Shown: positions 26,001 to 35,924, counted from the stretch's first letter. The stretch: 64,000 bases of DNA from Streptococcus mitis (GCA_001560895.1 CP014326.1:1190001-1254000), one strand, 5' to 3'. Numbers and translations are program-made. Notes: generated from the sequence alone by a model not told the origin.

Positions 26001-27527
26001 ATGATAAAAATCAATCATCTGACCATCACACAAAACAAAGATTTACGAGACCTTGTATCTGACCTAACCATGACTATCCAATACGGGGAAAAGGTTGCTA
26101 TTATTGGTGAAGAAGGAAATGGTAAATCGACTTTACTACGAGCTTTAATGGGGGAAGCATTACCTGATTTTACTATCAAGGGCGACATCCAGTCTGACCT
26201 TCAATCACTGGCATATATTCCTCAAAAACTCCCTGAAATCCTGAAAAATAGAACTCTACACGACTACTTCTTTTTGGATTCTGCTGATTTAGACTACAGT
26301 ATTCTTTATCGTTTGGCGGAGGAGCTGCACTTTGATAGCGACCGTTTTGCTAGCGACCAAGAAATTAGCAGCCTATCAGGGGGCGAAGCTTTGAAAATTC
26401 AGCTCATACACGAGTTAGCAAAACCTTTTGAGATTCTATTTTTAGATGAACCTTCAAATGACCTAGACCTTGAGACGGTTGATTGGCTAAAAAGTCAGAT
26501 TCAAAAGATTAGACAAACTGTTATTTTCATTTCCCATGATGAAGACTTTCTTTCTCAAACGGCTGATACTATTGTCCACTTGCGACTGGTCAAGCATCGG
26601 AAAGAAGCGGAAACACTAGTCGAGCATTTAGACTATGATCGCTATAGCGAGCAGAGAAAGGTTCATTTTGCCAGACAAAGTCAGCAAGCTGCTAACGACC
26701 AAAGAGCCTATGATAAAACCATGGAAAAGCATCGCCGAGTCAAGCAAAATGTAGAAACTGCACTTCGAGCAACTAAAGACAGTACTGCCGGTCGCCTATT
26801 GGCTAAAAAGATGAAAACTGTTCTCTCTCAAGAAAAACGCTTTGAAAAGGAAGCTCAGTCCATGACCCAAATGCCACTTGAAGAGGAACAAATCCAACTT
26901 TTCTTTTCAGACATCCAACCATTACCATCTTCTAAAGTTTTAGTCCAACTGGAAAAAGAAAATTTGTCCATTGGCGAGCGTATTTTAGCTCAGGAGTTAC
27001 AACTAACGGTCCGTGGCCAAGATAAAATCGGTATCATCGGGCCAAATGGTGTTGGAAAATCAACTCTGTTAGCCAAGTTTCAACAACTGCTCAGCGCCAA
27101 AAGAGAAATATCGCTTGGTTTTATGCCACAAGATTACCATAAAAAACTACAATTGGATCTATCTCCAGTAGCCTATCTCAGCAAAACTGGGGAAAAAGAG
27201 GAACTACAGAAAATCCAATCTCACCTAGCCAGTCTCAATTTCAGCTATCCAGAGATGCATCACCAAATCCGCTCCTTATCTGGCGGACAACAAGGTAAAC
27301 TCCTGCTTTTGGATTTAGTGTTGCGCAAACCAAACTTTCTCCTTCTAGATGAACCCACACGAAACTTTTCTCCAACTTCTCAACCCCAAATCAGAAAACT
27401 CTTTACCACTTATCCAGGCGGTCTCGTCACTGTTTCGCATGACCGTTGTTTCTTAAAAGAGGTCTGTTCGACCATCTATCGCTTGACAGAACATGGTTTG
27501 GAGATAGTTAATTTAGAAGATTTATAA
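26001..27527 (+). CDS. ABC-F ATPase of the Lsa/Vga antibiotic-protection type
   Basis: 508 residues, soluble. Two Walker A motifs (G-E-E-G-N-G-K-S-T, G-P-N-G-V-G-K-S-T), two signatures (L-S-G-G-E, L-S-G-G-Q), an interdomain linker of about 80 residues rich in charged residues (about 195-290), and the second Walker B L-L-L-D-E-P-T-R-N-F-S-P, a variant I associate with Lsa-like ribosomal protection proteins. Start at 26001 (M-I-K-I-N-H-L-T-I) follows GAAAGGG; a longer in-frame start runs through the terminator hairpin. The attenuator-like leader fits drug-induced control. Whether it gives resistance or is housekeeping cannot be told. Confidence 0.85.
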   Translation: MIKINHLTITQNKDLRDLVSDLTMTIQYGEKVAIIGEEGNGKSTLLRALMGEALPDFTIKGDIQSDLQSLAYIPQKLPEILKNRTLHDYFFLDSADLDYSILYRLAEELHFDSDRFASDQEISSLSGGEALKIQLIHELAKPFEILFLDEPSNDLDLETVDWLKSQIQKIRQTVIFISHDEDFLSQTADTIVHLRLVKHRKEAETLVEHLDYDRYSEQRKVHFARQSQQAANDQRAYDKTMEKHRRVKQNVETALRATKDSTAGRLLAKKMKTVLSQEKRFEKEAQSMTQMPLEEEQIQLFFSDIQPLPSSKVLVQLEKENLSIGERILAQELQLTVRGQDKIGIIGPNGVGKSTLLAKFQQLLSAKREISLGFMPQDYHKKLQLDLSPVAYLSKTGEKEELQKIQSHLASLNFSYPEMHHQIRSLSGGQQGKLLLLDLVLRKPNFLLLDEPTRNFSPTSQPQIRKLFTTYPGGLVTVSHDRCFLKEVCSTIYRLTEHGLEIVNLEDL

Positions 27528-27765
27528 ACAAAAAGAAACCTAAAGAATTGTTGGAAAAACAATCTTTAAAATACGACTACAATGTTTATTTTTAATAAAT
27601 TGATTACTATAGATTAAGTTTGGGACAAATTTTATAATATTCATACTCATGAGGATAATTCTTTGCTTTGGAGCACTATTTAAACATTATAATCAGTGAT
27701 AAATCTTATGTTCACAGTCAAGTCAATCATTTCTTTCACAGTCATTCATAAGCAACTCTAAGTAA
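27528..27765. other. Non-coding stretch after the ABC-F gene
   Basis: A weak hairpin (27542-27569: AAAGA-TTGTT with AACAATCTTT) may terminate the ABC-F transcript. The rest is AT-rich with no gene recognised. Confidence 0.4.
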
Positions 27766-27960
27766 TACTCAATGAAAATCAAAGAGCAAACTAGGAAGCT
27801 AGCCGCAGGTTGCTCAAAGCACTGCTTTGAGGTTGTAGATAGAACTGACAAAGTCAGTTCAAAACATGTTTTTGAGGTTGCGGATGAAACTGACAAAGTC
27901 AGTAACCATATATACGGCAAGGTGAAGCTGACGTGGTTTTGAGAGATTTTCGAAGAGTAT
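27766..27960 (-). repeat. BOX element (boxA-boxB2-boxC form)
   Basis: About 195 bp. The boxC end begins ATACTCAATGAAAATCAAAG; the boxA end contains TACGGCAAGG and TGAAGCTGACGTGG and closes with CGAAGAGTAT. Two boxB-like segments (AACTGACAAAGTCAGT repeats) lie between. Oriented boxA to boxC on the minus strand. Confidence 0.9.
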
Positions 27961-27988
27961 AACCAGATAAAAACTCACTTCAAAATAG

Positions 27989-28028
27989 AAAAAAACGAGC
28001 ACTTCCTCTTTTGGAAATGCTCGTTTTC
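27989..28028. terminator. Terminator after phtE
   Basis: AAAACGAGCA(C/T)TTCC arms with a short loop, A-run and T-run on the two sides, about 88 nt beyond the phtE stop; bidirectional. Confidence 0.85.
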
Positions 28029-28115
28029 TTATGTTGCCACAGTTTATAATTACAATGAGAAATAGGAAACAGCCTTGAATGGCAAAATCTCCTAGATCTC
28101 CGACTACCAACTTTT

Positions 28116-31100
28116 TTACTCTACTGGTTTTTCTTGATTTCCAGTACTTGTTGTAGATTCTGTTGTTCCCTTTTCTGAAGTTGATTCAGCAGGTTTAGAA
28201 TCTGTTGTGTTGCTTGGTTTGTTTTCGTCATTTGCAGTTTCACTGTTAGATTCCGCAGCTGCTAATATTTCAGTTTCAGTACTGGTCTTCTCAGACTTTG
28301 CTGCTGGAGTTGCTTCTTCAGTTACGCTTGATTTTGACTTGATTTCTTGATTCAAGACCAGAATAGCTTTTGTCAATTCAAGTAAAGCAGCCTTATCTTT
28401 ACTCTTGGCAGAAAGTTGATCTAGTAAAGCATCTACCTTATCAAAGTCCTCATCAGAACCCTTATTGTTTTCTAAGTAAGCGTGAAGCGACATGAGGATA
28501 TCGTAGAGTTTTTGATAGAGTACAAGTGTCTGAGGATCTTGCTCAGTATTTTCCTTCTCTTGTTGAAGGGTGCTAGCGATACGAGTCAAGACATCTTTTA
28601 CCTGACTGTTTACTTCATCCAAGTCTGCATCAGCCTTGTTTGTGGCAGCTTTAAGATTTTCTACTTCTTCTGCCAAAGATTGTCTGATTCCTTCTTCTTG
28701 GATTTGTTCCAAGAGTTGAGTTGCCTTGTTCAAAAGACTTTCTACTTCTTCCTTGCTGACATGATTGACATGCTCCTCAGGCATAAAGTCTCCGTACAAT
28801 TCTTTCAAGAAGCCATAAATAGCTGTCTTGGCACTTTGATTATCTACTTTTTCAGTATCTAGAACTGTCTTACTTGATTTCGCAGCAGTTGGTTGAGCTT
28901 TCAAAGCTTCTTCCACTTCTTGTTTTGCCTGATAGATACTTGGGAATAATTTGTTCAATTCTGCTGCCTTAAGGAAGGATTGAGATTGATACAAGGTCCA
29001 AGTTAACTGAGCTACTTTGTTTCGAAGTTCATCACTCAAACGACCGTCATTGACATGTTCGTAGAAATACTTGATGTATTCTACAGTTGTAACACCTGTT
29101 CGATCATTAAAGTCTTGAAGAGCTTGAAGTTGTGATTCAACCGCTGCTAAACCAGCCTCATCTTTAGCCAACTTAGCTTCCTGGAGTCGAACGAGAAGGT
29201 CTTTCTTAGGAAGTCCATAAGAATCTGTATCTAGTGTATTGATTTTATCAATCAAGGCCTGATATTTCTTATCTAGAGCGCTTGTTTTAACAGGCTTGAC
29301 ACTTTCATCAATATGGATATATTGCTTATCAAAGAGATCCAGTGTTGCAAGATAACCTGCTGTAGAGTTAGTTGCCAGTTTCTTCATGTTTTCAGTAAAC
29401 TGACCTAAAGCTAACTCGATCTGTCTTTGTTCGATAGGTTTGTCTTTATAGATGTTTCTGCTTTCAGCTAGAAGTTGATCTACTTTTGCCAAAACTGCCT
29501 TCTCATCAAAAGCTCCAGGTTGGTAGTTGGATTGTAGAGCTGGAATTTTATTTTTCAAAGCCACTTCATAGCCCTTGGTTTGAACCTTGATGTAGTGATT
29601 GTGGTCACCATGAGGGATCACAAAACTACCATTTTCTACCTGCAAACTATAAGGAGACACACCATCACGTAAGGCAGTCGTATAGAGTTCATTTAGGAAA
29701 TCAAGTTCTGGATTTCCAGTTTGAAGAGGAATCCGAACGTGTTCCTTACGAACAGCGTAAGGATGAATATGAGTTGGATCGTAGGCTTGGTCTGGATTTC
29801 CAAAGACAAAGAATCCGTTGGAAATTCTAATAGCTTCAAGTGGAACTCCGTATGTTTTAGAAATATAAGCAATTTTTTCTTCATCACTAGCATCTCTTGA
29901 GAAAGACTCTACCGTTTTAGCAAGAGGTTTTACAGGCTCTGCATCATGATGTGTTTTCAAATGATCCTGAGCTGCCTTAATTTGCTCCGCTGTCAAGTCC
30001 TTCTTGAAGAAATAATGATTGTGGTCTCCGTGACTCATGACAAATCCTTGCTCATCCTCACTAATGACGCGATCGGCATCAAATCCATGATCATGGCCTT
30101 CATCATGATGGTGTCCATGATGATCTTCGTCGTGATCGGCATCATGTGCTGGTGTTGTTGTATTTGCCCCTTTCAAGTGGTCTTGCGCAGCCTTAATTTG
30201 GTCTGCTGTCAAATCCTTCTTGAAGAAGTAATGATTGTGATCACCGTGACTCATGATAAAACCTTGCTCATCTTCAGCAATAATACGATTAGCGTCAAAG
30301 CCGTGACCATCTTCTTCATGTTCCTCATGTGAAGTTCCTGGATTGATTGGAAGTGATGGCGAAGGTGTTGCTAGACCGTTGCTCGGAAGAATCGGTTGAC
30401 CAATTTGATTCGCCTTAAGGATGTAATGGAAATGATCACCATGTCTTACAATATAAGCTGTAGCCGTCTCTTCAACGATATCTTTTGGATTAAAAATATA
30501 ACCATCAGATGCTGAAGAGAGTTCCTTACTTGTCGTTGAAGAAGAAGGATTACTTGAAAGACTTCCTAGACTAGACGCTACTTTATTAGGTTTTTCATTT
30601 GTAGAAACTGTAGAACCAGTTCCACCGATAGGCACCATTCTAGCAATCTTTTCTTCTAAAGCAGAGAGCTTGCTGTAAGGAATAAAATGATAATGGTCGC
30701 CATGCGGAATCGCAACTCCATTTGGTGTACGACTGATAATCTTAGCAGGGTCAAAGACTAAGCCATCTGATTCACTGTAACGTTGATCGCTAGGTGAATC
30801 GTAGAGTTCTTTCAATAGACTTTGGAGATTGTCAACTTTGCTTTCTGGCTTGCTAGTTGATTCTTTTCCTATAGCTTGATTAGTATTGTCACTAGCTGTT
30901 GAAGAATAGCTTAACTGGCTCGGTTTCGTATTTTTGCCTGCTAGATGAGCTTTTGCTGCTGCTAATTCACTGGCAGATAAATCACTTTTTGGAATGTAGT
31001 GATAGTGACCTCCATGAGGAACGATATAAGCATCACCCGTATCTTCAATAATATCAGCTGGATTAAAGACATAGCCATCATCTGTCGTATAGCGTCCCTG

Positions 31101-31628
31101 AGACCTTGCTACAGCAACATCAGAGCTGACCTTCTCCTTATCTTTGACATGTTCTTGTTTTTGACGGTTGATTTCATCTTTGGTTCGAACATTATCAGCA
31201 TGAGCTACATCTTTCAAATAGACATAATATTTTCCATCGACCTTGATGATATAGCCACCCTTAACCTCGTTGACAATATCTCCATCCTTAAGTTGGTAGT
31301 TTGGATCCTTCATCAGAAGTTCTTCACTAAAGAGGGCATCATAAGGAACTTTCCCGTTATAGTAATGATAGTGATCACCGTGTGATGTCACATATCCCTG
31401 ATCTGTAATCTTAATAACAATTTGCTCGGCCTGAATTCCTTCTTTTTGGCTGACCTGATCTGGTGTCAGGTTTTCAGTTTTCTGACTTGACTGACTGCCA
31501 TCCACATAAGAGACACGATTATTGTCCTTATCTTCCTGCGAGCGATGCTGATTTAGCGCATAAGCACATAGACTCAAGGACACGATAACAGCTGATCCGA
31601 CTGCTATATACTTTTTACTGAATTTCAT
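28116..31628 (-). CDS. phtE: Histidine-triad surface protein, PhtE-like N-terminus with a different C-terminus
   Basis: 1,170 residues. N-terminal export signal ending in a lipobox-like L-S-L-C (Cys21). Seven H-x-x-H-x-H zinc-binding triads: H-G-D-H-Y-H, H-G-G-H-Y-H, H-G-D-H-Y-H, H-G-D-H-F-H, H-G-D-H-N-H three times. About residues 1-480 look like pneumococcal PhtE. A ~48-residue module is duplicated (G-F-D-A-N-R... and G-F-D-A-D-R...) with a His/Asp-rich linker between. The rest is helical, with long coiled-coil-like stretches, and differs from the PhtE C-terminus I remember; it recalls pyogenic-group Htp proteins. Ends in a Thr/Ser/Glu-rich tail. Two AdcR boxes upstream indicate zinc control. 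Role: surface zinc scavenging with AdcAII and complement interaction in relatives. Confidence 0.85.
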   Translation of the reverse strand: MKFSKKYIAVGSAVIVSLSLCAYALNQHRSQEDKDNNRVSYVDGSQSSQKTENLTPDQVSQKEGIQAEQIVIKITDQGYVTSHGDHYHYYNGKVPYDALFSEELLMKDPNYQLKDGDIVNEVKGGYIIKVDGKYYVYLKDVAHADNVRTKDEINRQKQEHVKDKEKVSSDVAVARSQGRYTTDDGYVFNPADIIEDTGDAYIVPHGGHYHYIPKSDLSASELAAAKAHLAGKNTKPSQLSYSSTASDNTNQAIGKESTSKPESKVDNLQSLLKELYDSPSDQRYSESDGLVFDPAKIISRTPNGVAIPHGDHYHFIPYSKLSALEEKIARMVPIGGTGSTVSTNEKPNKVASSLGSLSSNPSSSTTSKELSSASDGYIFNPKDIVEETATAYIVRHGDHFHYILKANQIGQPILPSNGLATPSPSLPINPGTSHEEHEEDGHGFDANRIIAEDEQGFIMSHGDHNHYFFKKDLTADQIKAAQDHLKGANTTTPAHDADHDEDHHGHHHDEGHDHGFDADRVISEDEQGFVMSHGDHNHYFFKKDLTAEQIKAAQDHLKTHHDAEPVKPLAKTVESFSRDASDEEKIAYISKTYGVPLEAIRISNGFFVFGNPDQAYDPTHIHPYAVRKEHVRIPLQTGNPELDFLNELYTTALRDGVSPYSLQVENGSFVIPHGDHNHYIKVQTKGYEVALKNKIPALQSNYQPGAFDEKAVLAKVDQLLAESRNIYKDKPIEQRQIELALGQFTENMKKLATNSTAGYLATLDLFDKQYIHIDESVKPVKTSALDKKYQALIDKINTLDTDSYGLPKKDLLVRLQEAKLAKDEAGLAAVESQLQALQDFNDRTGVTTVEYIKYFYEHVNDGRLSDELRNKVAQLTWTLYQSQSFLKAAELNKLFPSIYQAKQEVEEALKAQPTAAKSSKTVLDTEKVDNQSAKTAIYGFLKELYGDFMPEEHVNHVSKEEVESLLNKATQLLEQIQEEGIRQSLAEEVENLKAATNKADADLDEVNSQVKDVLTRIASTLQQEKENTEQDPQTLVLYQKLYDILMSLHAYLENNKGSDEDFDKVDALLDQLSAKSKDKAALLELTKAILVLNQEIKSKSSVTEEATPAAKSEKTSTETEILAAAESNSETANDENKPSNTTDSKPAESTSEKGTTESTTSTGNQEKPVE

Positions 31629-31696
31629 AAATTCCTCATTTCAATAAATGATGAAGCTTTTTCTTAACTTCTTTTTCTCGGTTAAACAATTTTTTC

Positions 31697-31708
31697 TAAA
31701 CTGGTTAT
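31697..31708. promoter_or_regulatory. AdcR box 1 upstream of phtE
   Basis: TAAACTGGTTAT, a close match to the zinc-repressor consensus TTAACYRGTTAA, 68 nt before the phtE start. Confidence 0.7.
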
Positions 31709-31720
31709 TTAACCAATTAA

Positions 31721-31732
31721 TTAACCAGTAAA
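31721..31732. promoter_or_regulatory. AdcR box 2 upstream of phtE
   Basis: TTAACCAGTAAA, the same site type as the one upstream of adcAII; 24 bp from box 1. Confidence 0.75.
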
Positions 31733-31839
31733 TAGTTTACCTTTTTTAAGCTTATCTGTCAAGATTTTTATATCATTTTAAAAAATAAAAGCCAGTATTG
31801 CTACTGACTCTTACATCATTTTGATTTAATAGGATAAAC

Positions 31840-34800
31840 TTATGCTTCTGATTTCGTCGTTACTGACTCACTCCCTTTTAACAAAGCAAGTAATTTTTCT
31901 ACTTCTGCCATGATACCATTATTATCCATGGTTTGGAGGCTCAAGTTATTTCGTAAACCAGATAGGCTCTCTGTCGCATTGGCTTTCAAACCAGCATCCG
32001 TTACTTTATCAAGTAAAGTTTCTACTTCTTTGAGCTTGGCTTCTACTTTTTCAGTCTCTACTTGAGGGACTTCATCTTCGTCTGTTTTATCTTTAGACTC
32101 CTCCGCTGTCTCTTCTTCATCAGTACTCGGTTTATAAAGATTATCTACTGAAGGATTTAAAGCAGCGTGATTCTCTTTTTCATCAGATTCAGGGCGAGTT
32201 GGCTCACTTACTTCATCATGTTCCTTATTTTCATTATGTTTACCGTCTTGGTCTGCCTTATTTTTACGAACATGGTCGCTGGCATTTCCCCAACCATTAT
32301 CTGAGTGAGGACGTTCTTCAGGATGTTCAACATAATATTTTACAGTCGCAAAGAGATCCTCAAGGCTATAACCCTTAGGTGCTTCATAGAGTCCTTCGTC
32401 AAACCAACCAAATTTAATATTATGGTAATGGTCGTAATGAGGTATAATTAAGCTACCATTTTTAACTTCAACAGTATGTTGTAGATTGTAAGGAATATGA
32501 TCAAGTGGGACCTTCTTAGCTGCTTTCACTTTATTATAGATTGCTTCTACTCCTTTAACCTCAGTATTTCCTGAACCCTTATTCTCTGTTGAAGGAGGTG
32601 TCAAACCTTTCTCTTTAGCATAAGCCTGAGCTGCCACTCTTTCAGCTTCAGACAAACTCTCTTTCTTAATCCAGTGACTATGGGTCATATGTGGAGTTAC
32701 ATAAGCATCTCCCTCATCACTGGTAATATCACGAATATCAAAGATATATCCATCTTCTGTTGTATACTTACCTGCTAATTTCGCTAATTTAATTTCATCG
32801 TCTGTATAAGCAATTTGAGCATTTGGTTTTCCAAGTCGCTCTGGATGGGTAATTGGTGCTAGGAATGCCAATAAGTCATCTACCAATTTTCCTTTATTAG
32901 AAGATTCATCATTCAAGCGTTCTGCTAACTTGTCCAAGGCTTGGAAATCAAAAGTACGACCCTTATTTTCAGACAAGGCTTTATGAGCCTCGGTCAACAA
33001 TTTATATGCTTTATCATAAAATTCTTGATCACGAGGAGCGACATTTTCTTTCTTCGCAACTAGAGCGTGTGTCTCTTTAGTTTTCTTAGACAAGAGATTT
33101 TCAATAACATCAATCTTATCCTTGGTCAAATCTTTAGCTAGAACGTAACGACTGACTCCCTTATCCTCGAAAATATAACCGCCGCCAACTTTTCTAACAA
33201 CCTGGTTGACATCAAGTTCAGTCTGTTTATTTTCCGCTGGTACTTGAGGTTTGGTAGTAGGGGCTGGCTTCAGAGGAGTAACACTTGGCAAGACACTGCC
33301 ATTTTGTCCCTTAACAGCTATCATACGAGCCAATTTTTCTTCCAGCGGTGACATTTGCGAATAAGGAATAAAGTGATAATGGTCTCCATGAGGCACTGCG
33401 ACACCGTTAGCTGTACGTTTGATAATTTGTGCCGGATCAAAGACTAGGCCATCCGATTCCACATGTCGTTCTGACAAAGGTTTGGCATACAATTCACGTA
33501 AAAGTGTTGGAATATCTTCCCCTTGATTTTGATGATAAGTTGGAGTGACAGTCAGATTAGGAGTCTCTGGCAAACTTGGTTGAGTTGGTTTAGCATTATC
33601 ACTACTTGGTTTACTTGAACTTATAGCAGAATGTGAGCCCTGTTTACCATTCCAATAAGCTTGAGCAGCAGCTAATTCTCCTGCTGACAAATCACTCTTA
33701 GGAATATAGTGGAAATGATTGCCGTGAGGGACAACAAAAGCATCACCTGTATCTTCAATCACATCTGTCGGACTAAAGACATACCCATCATCCGTTGTAT
33801 AGGCCCCTCCAGTTCCTCTATTTGGTGCCTGCGTATTGAGATTAAAGTTTGGTTTAATCGTTGAACTTGGTGTTGAACTTGTTTTCTCAGGACTGCTTGG
33901 TTTCGTATTGTCAGAATGACTTTGAACTGGCTGACCTCCAATTGGCAAATTTCGAGCCAATTTTTCTTCCAAAGCAGACATTTGTGAATAAGGAATGAAA
34001 TGGAAATGATCCCCGTGAGGAACTGCCACACCATTGGCAGTTCGTTTTGTAATCTGTGCCGGGTCAAATACCAATCCATCAGACTCCACATGACGTTGGC
34101 TAAGTGGCAAAGCGTACAATTCTTGAAGGAGACTAGCTAAATCCTCATTTTGACTCTCAGGAGCTTGGGCAGAATCTTGAGAAGCCTCAGATGGACTCGT
34201 TCTCATACTAAATCTTGTTTCAGCTCTGCTTAAACGGTATTCAACCGTACTTAATTGACCGCCTTTTCCAGATAGGAAGGCTTGGGCAGCAGCTAATTCA
34301 CTGGCAGACAAATCACTCTTAGGAATATAGTGGAAGTGATTACCATGAGGTACGATATAAGCATCACCAGTGTCCTCAATGATATCAGATGCATTAAAGA
34401 TATAACCATCATCCGTTGTATAACGTCCTTGGGCTCTGGCTGCAACTACTGCCTGATCGTTAGAACCGCCCCCGTGATTACTACTGTGTTCCTGCTTCTG
34501 ACGTTTAATCTCTTCTTTTGTCCGAATATTATCCGCATGAGCCGCATCCTTGAGGTAAACATAGTATTTTCCGTCTACCTTAATCACATAGCCACCCTTG
34601 ATTTCATTGACGATGTCTGAATCCTTCAACTGATAATTCGGATCTTTCATGAGGAGTTCTTCACTGATAATAGCATCGTAAGGAACCTTGCCATTATAGT
34701 AATGATAATGGTCTCCATGAGAGGTCACATAACCTTGATCCGTAATCTTAATGACGATTTGCTCGGCATTGATCCCCTCTCTCTTACTGACTTCATCTGG

Positions 34801-34965
34801 TGTTAAATTTTCTGCCTTTTGACCAGCCTGATCAGCATCTATATAAGCAACTCGATTAGACTCTTTCTTAACTTGACCAGCTTGATAACGACCAAGTTCA
34901 TAGGAACAAACACTTAGGGCAAGAACTGCCACTGAACTTGCTACATATTTTTTATTGATTTTCAT
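31840..34965 (-). CDS. phtD: Histidine-triad surface protein PhtD-like, enlarged
   Basis: 1,041 residues, longer than the ~840 of pneumococcal PhtD as I recall it. Signal with A-L-S-V-C lipobox-like end (Cys20). Seven H-x-x-H-x-H triads; the sixth is H-M-T-H-S-H and the last H-Y-D-H-Y-H. A two-module block is present twice: G-R-Y-T-T-D-D-G-Y...H-G-N-H-F-H plus E-S-D-G-L-V-F-D-P...H-G-D-H-F-H, then again with H-G-N-H-F-H and H-G-D-H-Y-H. The C-terminus is PhtD-like, with H-N-I-K-F-G-W and the late leucine-rich helix L-L-A-L-L-K. It starts 7 nt after the adcAII stop, one transcript under AdcR. Confidence 0.88.
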   Translation of the reverse strand: MKINKKYVASSVAVLALSVCSYELGRYQAGQVKKESNRVAYIDADQAGQKAENLTPDEVSKREGINAEQIVIKITDQGYVTSHGDHYHYYNGKVPYDAIISEELLMKDPNYQLKDSDIVNEIKGGYVIKVDGKYYVYLKDAAHADNIRTKEEIKRQKQEHSSNHGGGSNDQAVVAARAQGRYTTDDGYIFNASDIIEDTGDAYIVPHGNHFHYIPKSDLSASELAAAQAFLSGKGGQLSTVEYRLSRAETRFSMRTSPSEASQDSAQAPESQNEDLASLLQELYALPLSQRHVESDGLVFDPAQITKRTANGVAVPHGDHFHFIPYSQMSALEEKLARNLPIGGQPVQSHSDNTKPSSPEKTSSTPSSTIKPNFNLNTQAPNRGTGGAYTTDDGYVFSPTDVIEDTGDAFVVPHGNHFHYIPKSDLSAGELAAAQAYWNGKQGSHSAISSSKPSSDNAKPTQPSLPETPNLTVTPTYHQNQGEDIPTLLRELYAKPLSERHVESDGLVFDPAQIIKRTANGVAVPHGDHYHFIPYSQMSPLEEKLARMIAVKGQNGSVLPSVTPLKPAPTTKPQVPAENKQTELDVNQVVRKVGGGYIFEDKGVSRYVLAKDLTKDKIDVIENLLSKKTKETHALVAKKENVAPRDQEFYDKAYKLLTEAHKALSENKGRTFDFQALDKLAERLNDESSNKGKLVDDLLAFLAPITHPERLGKPNAQIAYTDDEIKLAKLAGKYTTEDGYIFDIRDITSDEGDAYVTPHMTHSHWIKKESLSEAERVAAQAYAKEKGLTPPSTENKGSGNTEVKGVEAIYNKVKAAKKVPLDHIPYNLQHTVEVKNGSLIIPHYDHYHNIKFGWFDEGLYEAPKGYSLEDLFATVKYYVEHPEERPHSDNGWGNASDHVRKNKADQDGKHNENKEHDEVSEPTRPESDEKENHAALNPSVDNLYKPSTDEEETAEESKDKTDEDEVPQVETEKVEAKLKEVETLLDKVTDAGLKANATESLSGLRNNLSLQTMDNNGIMAEVEKLLALLKGSESVTTKSEA

Positions 34966-34972
34966 TCTTTCC

Positions 34973-35890
34973 TCATTTCAATTCTTCTGCTAGAACACTC
35001 ATATTTTCTTCAAGGTTTTCTAGATAAGTCTTGTCATTTTGTGGGTCTGCTTCTAAAGGATTTAGAGTTTTAAGACCCACACCTGTTGATTTGACAAGAG
35101 TTCCAGCTACTTTTGAAGAAGCGTTACTTTCTGTAAAAATCGTCTTAACCTTATAAGTTTTAACAAATTCCTGAATTTCAGTTAGTTGTCTTGGACTTGG
35201 TTCTTGTTCAGGAGAGATACCTGCAATACCCAATTGATTCAGTCCAAATCGCTTAGCTAGATAAGAAAAGGCTGTATGTTGTGTTACAAAGGTTTTCTGA
35301 CTCGCTTTTTCAAATTTAGGTTGGAATTTCTTAGTCAATTCCTGAGCTTTTTTGATAAAGGCTTGCGCATTTTTCTGGTAAGTTTCTTTATGCTCACTGT
35401 CCACCTCTGAAAGTTTGTCAGCGATAATTTGCGCTTCTTCGCCAGCTTTTTCTGGATCTAGCCATGTGTGAGGGTCATAGAGCGTTTTTTCATCAACTCC
35501 ATCCCCTGCTTCCACATCTTCTAGCCCTGGGACGCGGTCTAAAGTCATTCCCTCTGAAGCCTCTAAAACCTTGACTTTAGATTTTTTTAGATTGGGATCT
35601 AAACTTCCTGCCCAAGATTCGAGCGTATGAGAATGATAAACAAAGACGTCTGCATCATAGATGGCCGCGATGTCATTTGCTGAAGGTTCAAAGGAGTGAA
35701 TCCCACTACTTGACTGAATCATCCGAACATCATTCAAATCACCAGATATCTCTTTAACCATAGAGTAGATAGGATAAAAACTGGTCACAATTTTCATCCC
35801 TTTTCCTGTTTGGCTTTCCTTTTGACCACAGGCCCCTAAACACAAAAGAAAGACACTTAACAATACTAAAAATAAACTTTGTTTTTTCAT
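34973..35890 (-). CDS. adcAII: Zinc-binding lipoprotein AdcAII (Lmb family)
   Basis: 305 residues. Lipoprotein signal ending L-G-A-C with Cys21. Cluster A-I solute-binding fold for metals: His65 in G-I-H-S-F-E-P, the H-T-W-L-D motif, the H-T-A-F-S-Y motif and the late E in F-T-E-S-N-A-S supply the Zn ligands. The His-rich loop of AdcA is lacking, as in AdcAII. Delivers zinc to the AdcCB permease encoded elsewhere; Pht proteins are thought to pass zinc to it. AdcR box at 35913-35924 and AAGGGG precede the ATG. Confidence 0.95.
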   Translation of the reverse strand: MKKQSLFLVLLSVFLLCLGACGQKESQTGKGMKIVTSFYPIYSMVKEISGDLNDVRMIQSSSGIHSFEPSANDIAAIYDADVFVYHSHTLESWAGSLDPNLKKSKVKVLEASEGMTLDRVPGLEDVEAGDGVDEKTLYDPHTWLDPEKAGEEAQIIADKLSEVDSEHKETYQKNAQAFIKKAQELTKKFQPKFEKASQKTFVTQHTAFSYLAKRFGLNQLGIAGISPEQEPSPRQLTEIQEFVKTYKVKTIFTESNASSKVAGTLVKSTGVGLKTLNPLEADPQNDKTYLENLEENMSVLAEELK

Positions 35891-35912
35891 GGATAACCCC
35901 TTAACTATTTAA

Positions 35913-35924
35913 TTAACTGGTAAA
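35913..35924. promoter_or_regulatory. AdcR box upstream of adcAII-phtD
   Basis: TTAACTGGTAAA, 22 nt before the adcAII start; matches the zinc-repressor consensus. Confidence 0.8.

Noticed and set aside
29946..30332. Hydrophobic-looking frame antisense to phtE
   Set aside because: Its composition is the complement of the His/Asp-rich repeats; no start signals.
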